A stretch of DNA of 64,000 bases from Variovorax sp. (GTDB lineage: Bacteria; Pseudomonadota; Gammaproteobacteria; Burkholderiales; Burkholderiaceae_C): assembly GCA_025352265.1 (NCBI GenBank), contig JANXTS010000019.1, forward strand, positions 105,506 through 169,505, in the 5' to 3' direction. Every line of letters begins with the position of its first letter. The first letter of the stretch is position 1. Shown one piece after another: positions 9,920 to 19,186 of the stretch. The translations under genes and the position numbers were made by a program. The notes beneath the pieces were generated by a model. That model was not told the origin of the DNA. It saw only the letters and a program-made list of their open reading frames with translations, and ran no database searches.

Positions 9920-9982
9920 GGCTAGGGCGCTTGAGCGAAGAGGGTTCCAGCCGTGCCGGGCCATTCATCAAGCGCTGACTCT

Positions 9983-10804
9983 TCAGATTTGCAAGGCGGC
10001 TTTCTCGCCGCTGCCCCGATCGCTCTGGAGCGCCTGCAAGCCCGACAGCTCTCTGCTTGCCATGATCAGGCGCTTCCCGATGGCCGCTCCGCGCGCTGGG
10101 CCCAGCCGCAGTTCGATCGCGGCGGCGCTGATCGCTGCCACCGGCCGATCGTTCGTGTCGAAAACGGGCACGCCGACCGCCCAGCTGCCCTCGACCACCA
10201 GTCCGGGTTGCAGGCAGTAGCCGAGCGCGCGCGTCTGATGGATCAGCTCCCATATGGCGGCGTCGGTGCATCGAGGGAAGCGCGCCGCTCTGACTTCTGC
10301 ATTGCGCGCCAGCACGTCGAAAACCTCGTCGTCCGACAAAGCCGACAGGAGGGCGGCGGCGCCGGCACCCACGCCCAACAACCACCGGTCGCCAGCCTTG
10401 ATGAGTTGATTGCGAATGGGATAGTCACCTTCATCACGCGACAGGCAGATCGCTTCATGGCCATGCAGCACCGAGAAGAGCACCGTGTCTCCGGTTTCCA
10501 ATGCGACTCTGCGCAACAGGGGCGCTGCCAGTCGCTGGAGTTCGAAACTGGGTTCGGCAGCGAGTCCCACTGCAAAGGCTTCTGGTCCCAGGCGATAGCG
10601 ACCCGAGACCGGGTCATGCAACACAAAGCCTTCGTCCATGAGCGCACGTGTCAGGCGAATGGCAGTGGCCTTATTGAGGCTCACCCGTCTGCCGATATCG
10701 CTCACGCGTATTCCGCCCGGGCCGACACGGGTCAGCAGCCGCAACACCGACAAGCCGCGGCGAAGAGTCTGTGCGCCTGCAGTTTCGATTCTTCCGCCAT
10801 CCAT
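9983..10804 (-). CDS. IclR family transcriptional regulator
   Basis: RRGLSVLRLLTRVGPGGIRVSDIGRRVSLNKATAIRLTRAL, IclR effector-domain pattern. Confidence 0.9.
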   Translation of the reverse strand: MDGGRIETAGAQTLRRGLSVLRLLTRVGPGGIRVSDIGRRVSLNKATAIRLTRALMDEGFVLHDPVSGRYRLGPEAFAVGLAAEPSFELQRLAAPLLRRVALETGDTVLFSVLHGHEAICLSRDEGDYPIRNQLIKAGDRWLLGVGAGAAALLSALSDDEVFDVLARNAEVRAARFPRCTDAAIWELIHQTRALGYCLQPGLVVEGSWAVGVPVFDTNDRPVAAISAAAIELRLGPARGAAIGKRLIMASRELSGLQALQSDRGSGEKAALQI

Positions 10805-10995
10805 ATCAGTGCAAACCCTTCATCTTCGGTTCATATGCTGACGCATTAAGTTCTTAATCTGACGCTCTATTTGTCGGGGACTGGCTGCCCCCTCCTAAAC
10901 TTCGAGTCTTGTCGCTACGTCTCGCAAGTGCTGCTAGCAATTTGCGCCACATAGTAATCCACCGCGCACTCACCCGACACCAAAGAACATCGCAT

Positions 10996-12162
10996 ATGCC
11001 AACCGCACACATCATCGGCTGGGGGCACACGCCCTTCGGAAAGCTCGATCAGCTAGACATAGAGCAGATGTTCCGCGATGCAGCGCTTCCCGCGATGGAG
11101 AGTGCCGGGCTGGAGCCGAAAGACATCGACGGCATATTCGTCGGGACTTTCAATGCGGGATTCGTACCGCAAGACTTCAGTGCGTCGATCGCGGCGGTCG
11201 CTATTCCGGCATTCCGTTTCACGCCAGCAGTGCGCATGGAGAACGCGTGCGCCACAGGTTCCGCGGCAATCTGGGCTGCACTCGATGCGCTCGAAAGCGG
11301 GCGCATGAAGCGGGTACTCGTGGTCGGCTTCGAGAAGATGAACACGCTGCCGAACGCTGAGATCGGCGCGGTGCTCCTGAAGTGTTCCTACGTCAAGGAA
11401 GAGGGCGGTGAGCCGGGCGGCTTTGCTGGAGTTTTCGGAAGAATCGCGGCGACCTATTTCGAACGCTTCGGCGATCAGTCCGATGCCCTCGCGGCAATCT
11501 CCGCAAAGAATCACAGCAATGGCGTTCGGAATCCCTATGCGCACATGAAGCGCGATCTCGGCTTCGATTTTTGCCGGACGGTGTCCGAAAAGAACCCGTT
11601 TGTCGCCGGACCACTCAAGCGCTCGGACTGCTCGCTGGTGTCGGATGGAGCGGCTGCGCTCGTGCTCTCTACGGAGTCCGTGAGTAGTGCGCAGGTCTCG
11701 CCCGTGCGCTGGCGCTCACGCACGCAAGTCAACGACTTCCTACCCCTGTCGCGCAGGGATCCGACGCGATTCGAAGGAGCGACCCGGGCCTGGGGAAAGG
11801 GCCTCGCCGCGGCGCAGTCACAGTTGATCGACCTGCAATTCGTGGAGACGCACGACTGTTTCACCATTGCGGAACTGCTCGAATATGAAGCCATGGGGTT
11901 AGCACCTCACGGCCAAGGCGCTCGGGTCATCCTGGACGGCGTCACCTGCATGGAGGGACGGTTGCCGGTGAATCCATCCGGTGGCCTGAAATCGCGCGGT
12001 CATCCCATTGGAGCCACCGGAGTGTCGCAGCACGTCATGGCTGCGATGCAACTGTCCGGGACAGCCGGGGACATGCAGGTGAAGAACGCCCGGGTGGGTG
12101 CGGTGTTCAATATGGGCGGCGCCGCCGTCGCCAATTATCTGAGTGTGCTCGAAGCGGTCTGA
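10996..12162 (+). CDS. Thiolase family protein (acetyl-CoA acetyltransferase-like)
   Basis: VRMENACATGSAAIWAALDAL active-site region, NPSGGLKSRGHPIGATG. Confidence 0.9.
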   Translation: MPTAHIIGWGHTPFGKLDQLDIEQMFRDAALPAMESAGLEPKDIDGIFVGTFNAGFVPQDFSASIAAVAIPAFRFTPAVRMENACATGSAAIWAALDALESGRMKRVLVVGFEKMNTLPNAEIGAVLLKCSYVKEEGGEPGGFAGVFGRIAATYFERFGDQSDALAAISAKNHSNGVRNPYAHMKRDLGFDFCRTVSEKNPFVAGPLKRSDCSLVSDGAAALVLSTESVSSAQVSPVRWRSRTQVNDFLPLSRRDPTRFEGATRAWGKGLAAAQSQLIDLQFVETHDCFTIAELLEYEAMGLAPHGQGARVILDGVTCMEGRLPVNPSGGLKSRGHPIGATGVSQHVMAAMQLSGTAGDMQVKNARVGAVFNMGGAAVANYLSVLEAV

Positions 12163-12165
12163 TCG

Positions 12166-13773
12166 ATGCACCAGGCTCAAGTCATGAACCTCGGTCAATT
12201 GCTGACGCAAACGGCCAGGTTGTTTCCGGAACGCGCAGGTCTGATCCATGGAGATAAGACCTGGACCTGGAAAGCCATAGATGCGCGGGTCGACGCCATG
12301 GTGGCGGCGTTGCGCCACAAGGGCATGAAGAAGGGCGACAAGATCCTTGTGCAGTCGCGCAACAACGTGCAGTTGTTCGAAAGTTGCTGGGTCGCCTTTC
12401 GTCTCGGTTGCGTCTGGGTACCGACGAACTTTCGTCTGACGCCGCCCGAGATTTCGTATCTCGGCGCATCGAGCGGCGCACGCCTCATGATCTACGAATC
12501 AGATTTCGCGATGCACGTCGACGCGGTGCGTGCGGCGTCGGATGCGCTGGAGTTCGTGGTCTGCATCGGAACTCCGCGCGCCGGAGAGGGCTCGTACGAT
12601 GGCCTTATCGAACAGCATGTGAACGACTCGGCCGAGTCTGGCGGATTGGTCGAGTGCGCCGCAGTCGCGTACGACGACCCGCTGTGGTTTTTCTATACCT
12701 CGGGTACGACCGGCAAGCCCAAGGCGGGCGTTCTCACTCACGGGCAAATGGCTTTCGTGGTGACCAATCACCTTGCAGAGCTCATTCCCGGCACCAATGA
12801 AAAAGACTGTTCGATCGCAGTCGCGCCGCTCTCGCACGGCGCCGGCATCCATGCGCTGCTTAATGTGGCACGGAGTGCCGCCACAGTCATGATGCCCGGC
12901 GAAAGGCTGGATCCTGAGTCGTTCTGGCAACTCGTCGAGCGGCATGCAGTGAGCAATGTCTTCACAGTCCCGACGATCGTCAAGATACTGGTCGAACATC
13001 CGGCAGTGGACTCGTACGACCACTCTTCACTTCGCTACGTCATCTATGCCGGGGCGCCGATGTACCGGACCGACCAGAGACTTGCGCTGGAAAAGCTGGG
13101 CAATGTGTTGGTGCAGTACTTCGGTCTCGGAGAGGTCACTGGCAACATCACCGTCCTCACGCCAGACATGCACTCGGCGGACGACGACGACCCCAACGCC
13201 AACATCGGATCGTGCGGTCGAGCCCGGGTGGGCATGGAGGTCGCAATTCTGGATGCAGACCTGCAGCGCGTAGCACCCGGTACCGTCGGCGAAATCTGCT
13301 GCCGTGGCCCTGCTGTTTTCAATGGATATCACAACAACCCGGATGCCACTGCCAAGGCGTTGCGGGGCGGCTGGTTCCATACCGGCGACGTCGGTCGAAT
13401 GGACAGCCGTGGCCTGCTCTACATCACCGGCCGCGAATCCGACATGTACATCTCCGGCGGATCCAACGTGTACCCGCGTGAAGTCGAAGAGGTCCTGCTC
13501 ACGCACCCGGGTGTCGCCGAGGTCGCCGTGCTCGGCGTACCCGATCCCAAATGGGGGGAAATCGGCATTGCAGTGATCGTTCGTGGCGCCGCGGCAAGTC
13601 CGGTCGACGAACAGGTCTTGCTGGCCTACCTCGATGGCCGATGCGCAAAGTACCGTTGGCCAAGTCGAATGTTCTTTTGGGATTCCTTGCCGAAGTCGGG
13701 GTACGGCAAGGTGAGCAAGAAGGATGTCTTGCGGCTTCTCATGGAGCGCGGCGACATCGCTCCGCCCTACTAA
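12166..13773 (+). CDS. AMP-binding acyl-CoA ligase
   Basis: FFYTSGTTGKPKAG, YFGLGEVTG, GWFHTGDVG motifs. Confidence 0.92.
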   Translation: MHQAQVMNLGQLLTQTARLFPERAGLIHGDKTWTWKAIDARVDAMVAALRHKGMKKGDKILVQSRNNVQLFESCWVAFRLGCVWVPTNFRLTPPEISYLGASSGARLMIYESDFAMHVDAVRAASDALEFVVCIGTPRAGEGSYDGLIEQHVNDSAESGGLVECAAVAYDDPLWFFYTSGTTGKPKAGVLTHGQMAFVVTNHLAELIPGTNEKDCSIAVAPLSHGAGIHALLNVARSAATVMMPGERLDPESFWQLVERHAVSNVFTVPTIVKILVEHPAVDSYDHSSLRYVIYAGAPMYRTDQRLALEKLGNVLVQYFGLGEVTGNITVLTPDMHSADDDDPNANIGSCGRARVGMEVAILDADLQRVAPGTVGEICCRGPAVFNGYHNNPDATAKALRGGWFHTGDVGRMDSRGLLYITGRESDMYISGGSNVYPREVEEVLLTHPGVAEVAVLGVPDPKWGEIGIAVIVRGAAASPVDEQVLLAYLDGRCAKYRWPSRMFFWDSLPKSGYGKVSKKDVLRLLMERGDIAPPY

Positions 13774-13801
13774 CCATGGCCACATCGACAGGCTACCGCA
13801 C

Positions 13802-13957
13802 ATGATCCAACGGACAGGCCTGCGCCATCGTGAACATCGGCTCCATCGCCGCTGTGCGTTGGCCCATGCAGCGCTCCATCTGGCATCGCAGGAAGCCCGC
13901 TACATGACAGGAATTCAATTGACAGTCGATGGCGGACTCACCGCCCCATGTGCCTGA
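13802..13957 (+). pseudogene. SDR oxidoreductase relic (internally deleted/frameshifted)
   Basis: One frame reads ...CAIVNIGSIAAV (SDR core), another ends ASQEARYMTGIQLTVDGGLTAPCA (SDR C-terminus). Confidence 0.75.
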
Positions 13958-13972
13958 CAGCAACTGAAACAT

Positions 13973-13999
13973 AACCACGATAACCACGACACCCACGAT
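13973..13999. repeat. Imperfect 9-bp tandem repeat in the dctP leader
   Basis: aaccacgat aaccacgac acccacgat. Confidence 0.7.
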
Positions 14000-14018
14000 A
14001 ACTAGGAGACAAGAAGAT

Positions 14019-15029
14019 ATGCAAACCTCACGCCGCACCATTCTCAAGACCGCCACGACCATCGGCCTGATCGGGCTTGGCAGCAAGACCGCGACCGCAC
14101 AAAGCGGCACCTTCAATTTCAAGGTCGGTACCAATGTTCAGAACACGCACCCGATCTTTATCCGCCTGAGTGAGGCGACTGAGAAGATCAAGTCCGAAAC
14201 CGATGGCAAGGTGATCGTGCGCGTGTTCCCGAACGGGCAACTCGGGTCCGACACCGACATGTTGAGCCAGGTGCGCTCCGGTGGCCTGGACTTCCTTACG
14301 CTCGCGGGCGTGATTCTTGCCAATCTGGTGCCGATGGCGTCGCTCAACAGCGTGGGCTTCGCGTTCTCGGACTACCCCAGCGTCTGGAAGGCGATGGACG
14401 GCGAACTCGGCAACTTCATTCGCCTGAACATCACCAAAGCGAACCTGCATGTATTCGACAAGGTTTGGGACAACGGTTTTCGTCATGTCACTTCGTCCAA
14501 ACTGATCAATACGCCGGCCGATCTCAACGAACTGAAGATCCGCGTTCCGGTCAGTCCATTGCTGATGTCGTTGTTCAAGACACTCAAGGCATCGCCGACC
14601 GGTATCAACTTCAACGAGCTCTACAGCGCACTCCAGACCAAGCTGGTCGACGCGCAGGAAAACCCGCTCCCCATCATCCAGTCAGCCAAGCTCTATGAAG
14701 TGCAAAAGAACTGTGCGCTGACGGGCCATGTCTGGGATGGCTACTGGATGCTGGCCAACAACCGGGCATTCGAAAGTCTGCCGGTCGCGTTGCGCGAGAT
14801 CGTGACCAAAAACTTCAATGCAGCCGCGATGGTCCAGCGTGCCGACAGCGAGAAACTGGCGGGGTCGTTGCAACAGGAACTGGCCGGCAAAGGGCTCGTT
14901 TTCAACAAGCCGGCGATCGAGCCGTTTCGCGCGGCACTTCAGCAAGGAAAGTTCTATTCCGAGTGGAAGGCAAAGTTCGGCGATGAGGCCTGGGCCAAGC
15001 TCGAGGCAGCGGTCGGCAAGCTGGTTTGA
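14019..15029 (+). CDS. TRAP transporter substrate-binding protein (DctP family)
   Basis: Signal-like N-terminus with RR; FPNGQLGSDTDMLSQVRSGGLDF; followed by TRAP permease. Confidence 0.92.
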   Translation: MQTSRRTILKTATTIGLIGLGSKTATAQSGTFNFKVGTNVQNTHPIFIRLSEATEKIKSETDGKVIVRVFPNGQLGSDTDMLSQVRSGGLDFLTLAGVILANLVPMASLNSVGFAFSDYPSVWKAMDGELGNFIRLNITKANLHVFDKVWDNGFRHVTSSKLINTPADLNELKIRVPVSPLLMSLFKTLKASPTGINFNELYSALQTKLVDAQENPLPIIQSAKLYEVQKNCALTGHVWDGYWMLANNRAFESLPVALREIVTKNFNAAAMVQRADSEKLAGSLQQELAGKGLVFNKPAIEPFRAALQQGKFYSEWKAKFGDEAWAKLEAAVGKLV

Positions 15030-15041
15030 CGGGAACAGCAC

Positions 15042-16913
15042 ATGAATGCCCAGGTCTTGTCCCCAGAGTATGTTGTGCAGCCGCCTCTGCGGCCCTTGGC
15101 GGCCCGGCTGGATCAAGCGTTTTTCAGCGTCATCGAGAACGTCGCAGCGCTGTTGCTCATCGGCGAGATCTGCATCCTGTTTGCCGGCATCGTGGCGCGC
15201 TATGTTTTCCATGCGCCGTTGATATGGTCGGACGAACTCGCCCAGATGATGTTCATCTGGCTGGCCATGCTGGGTGCCGTCATCGCATTGCGGCGCGGCG
15301 AGCACATGCGAATGTCGACCTTCGTCAACAACGCATCGCCAGGCACGCGCACCTTGCTCGAGACCGTTGCAATCCTCGCGGCCATCGTTTTTCTGGGCTG
15401 CATTCTGGTCCCGGCGTACGAATACGCGGCAGACGAGCAGTTCATGATGATGCCCGGGCTGGAGTTGTCGAGCTCATGGCGGGCAGCGGCGTTGCCGGTC
15501 GGCATGTTCCTGATGTTGCTCGCGGGGTTGCTGCGACTGGCGGTCGTCGCTGAATGGAAGGTAATCCTGACCGCGGTGGTGTTTATCGGCGTGTGCGCTG
15601 CGGCGCTCATCGTGGCGAAACCGTTGTTCGGCTCACTGGGCAACGTCAACCTGGTGATTTTCTTTGTCTTCATGATTGCGGGATGCGTCTTCGCGGGTGT
15701 GCCCATCGCGTTCTCGTTCGGACTTGCAACGTTGAGCTATTTGGCGTTGACCACCACGACACCGCTCGCGGTTCTGGTGGGCCGCATGGGCGAAGGCTTG
15801 TCGCATCTGATCCTGCTGGCAGTGCCCATGTTCGTTTTTCTCGGGCTGCTGATCGAGGCGACCGGCATGGCGCGACGCCTCATAGGCTGCCTTGCTTCGA
15901 TGATCGGGCATGTGAAGGGTGGACTCTCCTACGTGCTGGTCGGCGCCATGTACCTTGTGTCGGGAATTTCGGGATCCAAGGTGGCTGACATGGCGGCCAT
16001 TGCTCCCGCTCTCTTTCCGGAGATGCGCAAACGCGGGTCGAAACCGGGTGAGTTGGTGGCGCTGCTTTCTGCAACGGGCGCGCAGACCGAGACCATTCCG
16101 CCGAGTCTGGTCTTGATCACGGTCGGCTCCGTCACCGGCGTTTCGATTACCGCGTTGTTCGCGGGTGGCATGCTGCCGGCCGTGGTTGTCGGCTTGCTGC
16201 TTTGCGTCGTGGTCTGGCATCGACACCGCAAAGAGGATCTTCGGCATATCTCCCGAAGCACCAAGGCCCAGATCGCGAAGCACCTCCTTGCAGCCTCGCC
16301 TGCCATCGCGTTGCCCTTCGTCATCCGGTTTTCCGTCGTCGAGGGCATCGCCACCGCCACGGAAGTTTCGACGATCGGCATCGTCTATTCGATGGTCGTC
16401 GGGCTGTTGATCTACAAAGAGTTCGACTGGAATCGGCTCAAGCCCATGCTGCTCGACACGGCCGCGCTGTCCGGCGCGATCCTGTTGATCATCGGCGCGG
16501 CGACCGGCATGGCGTGGGCGCTGACGCAATCGGGTTTCTCCACCAGTCTCGCCGAGGCGGCCATGGCGCTTCCCGGCGGCAAGTGGACGTTTCTGGCTGC
16601 GTCCATCGTCGGTTTCATCGTTCTCGGCAGCGTGCTCGAAGGTATTCCCGCCATCGTGCTTTTTGGACCATTGTTGTTCCCGATTGCCCAGCAAGTCGGG
16701 GTCCACGAGGTGCACTACGCCATGGTGGTCATCCTGGCGATGGGCATCGGATTGTTCGCGCCGCCATTCGGTGTGGGCTATTACTCTGCCTGTGCCGTCA
16801 GCAGGATCGATCCGCAGGAAGGACTGCGACCTCTGATTGGCTATATCGTCGCTTTGGTCATAGGCGTCGTAGTGATCGCAGCCGTCCCGTGGTTTTCAAC
16901 GGCCTTCCTGTAA
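15042..16913 (+). CDS. TRAP transporter fused small/large permease (DctQM)
   Basis: 623 aa, DctQ-like N-terminus then DctM-like GVPIAFSFGLATLSYL...; many hydrophobic segments. Confidence 0.92.
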   Translation: MNAQVLSPEYVVQPPLRPLAARLDQAFFSVIENVAALLLIGEICILFAGIVARYVFHAPLIWSDELAQMMFIWLAMLGAVIALRRGEHMRMSTFVNNASPGTRTLLETVAILAAIVFLGCILVPAYEYAADEQFMMMPGLELSSSWRAAALPVGMFLMLLAGLLRLAVVAEWKVILTAVVFIGVCAAALIVAKPLFGSLGNVNLVIFFVFMIAGCVFAGVPIAFSFGLATLSYLALTTTTPLAVLVGRMGEGLSHLILLAVPMFVFLGLLIEATGMARRLIGCLASMIGHVKGGLSYVLVGAMYLVSGISGSKVADMAAIAPALFPEMRKRGSKPGELVALLSATGAQTETIPPSLVLITVGSVTGVSITALFAGGMLPAVVVGLLLCVVVWHRHRKEDLRHISRSTKAQIAKHLLAASPAIALPFVIRFSVVEGIATATEVSTIGIVYSMVVGLLIYKEFDWNRLKPMLLDTAALSGAILLIIGAATGMAWALTQSGFSTSLAEAAMALPGGKWTFLAASIVGFIVLGSVLEGIPAIVLFGPLLFPIAQQVGVHEVHYAMVVILAMGIGLFAPPFGVGYYSACAVSRIDPQEGLRPLIGYIVALVIGVVVIAAVPWFSTAFL

Positions 16914-16923
16914 GTTACGGGCG

Positions 16924-16955
16924 ACCCGGCGCCAGTCACTAAGCGCCGGGTTTTT
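16924..16955 (+). terminator. Rho-independent terminator after the TRAP genes
   Basis: ACCCGGCGC-N10-GCGCCGGGT followed by TTTTT. Confidence 0.8.
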
Positions 16956-16968
16956 ACGCTTTTTTTAC
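16951..16968 (+). promoter_or_regulatory. Candidate KdpE-binding site upstream of kdp
   Basis: TTTTTACGCTTTTTTTAC closely resembles the E. coli kdp promoter KdpE site as recalled (TTTTTATACTTTTTTTAC). Confidence 0.55.
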
Positions 16969-17048
16969 GGCTCCTGGCCGACTCCATTCCCCGTTTTTAT
17001 GTGTCCCTGTCGAGACTGACTGCCGTGTCTCGAAACAGGAGTGACTGA

Positions 17049-17162
17049 ATGGACTTCGTATGGATTGCCGCCCTCGCCGTGTTCTGGCTGGGAATGGTCG
17101 GCATGGTGAACGGGTTGCACAAGCTGCAATCCGCCAAGGGCGAACAGGGAGCGCGCAAATGA
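17049..17162 (+). CDS. Small hydrophobic protein (37 aa) leading the kdp operon
   Basis: [40 protein letters not shown] caggag; ATGA overlap with kdpF. Confidence 0.7.
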   Translation: MDFVWIAALAVFWLGMVGMVNGLHKLQSAKGEQGARK

Positions 17163-17257
17163 TCAGCCTCGAAGTGCTTTACGGCCTCGGCGGCTTCATC
17201 GCGATAGCGTTGTTCGCCTATCTTGTCTACGCCCTGATCCGCGCAGAGGAGTTCTGA
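17159..17257 (+). CDS. kdpF: K+-transporting ATPase subunit KdpF
   Basis: 32 aa [32 protein letters not shown] immediately before kdpA. Confidence 0.85.
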   Translation: MISLEVLYGLGGFIAIALFAYLVYALIRAEEF

Positions 17258-17258
17258 C

Positions 17259-19061
17259 ATGACCACCTCTGCATGGACTCTGTTGGTGGTTTTTCTCGTT
17301 TTGCTGGGCGTGCTGGCTTGGCCGCTCGGCCGCTTCATGGCCGCGATGTGCGACGGCCGCTTGCCGCGCTGGATGCAGCGCGTCGAAGCGCCGTTGTACG
17401 CAGTGGCGGGTACCTCGCCTGACCAGTCGATGCACTGGCGCACCTTTGCGCTGGCGCTGGTGGCTTTCAACACGCTCGGCGCAATCTTCGTCTACGGCTT
17501 GCAACGCCTGCAGGCCGTGCTGCCGTTGAACCCGGCAGGCATGGCCGCGGTGTCGCCCGACTCATCGTTCAACACGGCGGTCAGCTTCGTGAGCAACACC
17601 AACTGGCAGGGCTACGCCGGCGAGTCGACCATGAGCTATCTCACGCAGATGCTCGGGCTCACGGTACAGAACTTTCTGTCCGCGGCTACCGGCATCGCCG
17701 TCGCCTTTGCATTGGCACGCGGCTTCGCGGCTCGGCGTACCGACGGCAAGGGACTGGTCGGCAACTTCTGGGTCGACCTGACGCGCATCACGGTGTGGCT
17801 GTTGCTGCCGATTTCGTTCGTCATAGCGATGGTGCTCGCAGGCCAGGGCGTCATCCAGAACTTCGACGCCTACAAGACCGTAACGACGTTGGAAGCACAG
17901 GCTTACCAACAGCCCAAGCTCGACGCCGAAGGCCAGCCCGTCAAGGACGCCGCTGGTGCTCCGGTGCTCGAAGACGCGAAGACCACCACGCAAACACTCG
18001 CCATGGGTCCGGTCGCTTCGCAAGAGGCCATCAAGATGCTCGGCACCAACGGTGGCGGCTTCTTCAACGCCAACTCGGCGCATCCGTACGAGAACCCGAC
18101 CGCCTTTTCCAACCTTGTGGAAATGCTGGCGATCTTCCTGATCCCAGCAGGACTGTGCTTCACCTTCGGCCGGGTCGTCGGTGATCGGCGACAAGGCTTC
18201 GCCGTGCTCGCGACGATGACGGTGTTGTTCGTCATCGGCGTGCTGGTCATGATTCCGGCCGAACATGCGGGTAACCCTTTACTGACTTCGCTCGGGGTCG
18301 ACCAGGCATCCAGTGCAATGCAGGCCGGCGGCAACATGGAAGGCAAGGAAACGCGCTTCGGCCTCGATGCATCGTCCCTCTTCGCCGTCATCACCACCGC
18401 CGCCTCCTGCGGTGCCGTGAACGCCATGCACGACTCGCTGACGCCGCTCGGCGGCATGGTGCCGATGGTGATGATGCAGCTCGGCGAGGTCGTCTTCGGT
18501 GGCGTTGGCACCGGCCTGTACAGCATGCTGATCTTCGCGATCCTCGCGGTGTTCATCGCCGGCCTGATGATCGGCCGCACGCCGGAGTACCTCGGCAAAA
18601 AGATCGAGGCGCACGAGATGAAACTCACCTCTATCGCCATCCTGGTCACGCCGATGCTGGTGCTCGCGGGCACTGCCATCGCGGTCATCGCGGCGGACGG
18701 CAAGGCCGGCATCGCCAACCCCGGCGCGCACGGTTTCTCGGAAATCCTTTACGCGTTGACATCGGCTGGCAACAACAACGGCAGCGCCTTTGCCGGGCTT
18801 TCGGCAAATACGCCTTTCTACAACGGGCTGCTCGCAGTCGCGATGTGGTTCGGCCGCTTCGGCGTGATCGTCCCGGTGCTCGCCATCGCGGGTGCCCTCG
18901 CTGCCAAGAAGCGCCTGCCGGTGACCTCCGGAACCATGCCCACGCACGGGCCGCTGTTCGTGACCTTGCTGCTAGGCACCGTGCTGCTGGTCGGCTTGCT
19001 CAACTACGTGCCTGCGCTCGCGCTGGGTCCGATGGTCGAGCACCTGATGCTCTGGAAATAA
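17259..19061 (+). CDS. kdpA: K+-transporting ATPase subunit KdpA
   Basis: Selectivity-filter-like [31 protein letters not shown]. Confidence 0.97.
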   Translation: MTTSAWTLLVVFLVLLGVLAWPLGRFMAAMCDGRLPRWMQRVEAPLYAVAGTSPDQSMHWRTFALALVAFNTLGAIFVYGLQRLQAVLPLNPAGMAAVSPDSSFNTAVSFVSNTNWQGYAGESTMSYLTQMLGLTVQNFLSAATGIAVAFALARGFAARRTDGKGLVGNFWVDLTRITVWLLLPISFVIAMVLAGQGVIQNFDAYKTVTTLEAQAYQQPKLDAEGQPVKDAAGAPVLEDAKTTTQTLAMGPVASQEAIKMLGTNGGGFFNANSAHPYENPTAFSNLVEMLAIFLIPAGLCFTFGRVVGDRRQGFAVLATMTVLFVIGVLVMIPAEHAGNPLLTSLGVDQASSAMQAGGNMEGKETRFGLDASSLFAVITTAASCGAVNAMHDSLTPLGGMVPMVMMQLGEVVFGGVGTGLYSMLIFAILAVFIAGLMIGRTPEYLGKKIEAHEMKLTSIAILVTPMLVLAGTAIAVIAADGKAGIANPGAHGFSEILYALTSAGNNNGSAFAGLSANTPFYNGLLAVAMWFGRFGVIVPVLAIAGALAAKKRLPVTSGTMPTHGPLFVTLLLGTVLLVGLLNYVPALALGPMVEHLMLWK

Positions 19062-19105
19062 AGGCTCGCCCCCAGGTCGCTGCGCACTTCGTGTCGCGAC
19101 TTCCA

Positions 19106-19158
19106 CCCCCTGACCGGGGGCAACACCAGCGGCCTGGCAAAGCCAGTTCCGCGGTGTT
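19106..19158. repeat. Palindromic intergenic element between kdpA and kdpB
   Basis: CCCCC-tgacc-GGGGG (19106-19120) followed by a long hairpin AACACCAGCGGCCTGGCAAAGCCAGTTCCGCGGTGTT (19122-19158). Confidence 0.85.
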
Positions 19159-19186
19159 CCTGGAAAAGACCTCATGGACAACTGAT

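Noticed and set aside
15633-16715. Long minus-strand ORF (360 aa) antisense to the TRAP permease
   Set aside because: Arg/His/Asp-rich composition typical of a shadow ORF in high-GC DNA; the sense strand has a clear DctQM protein.
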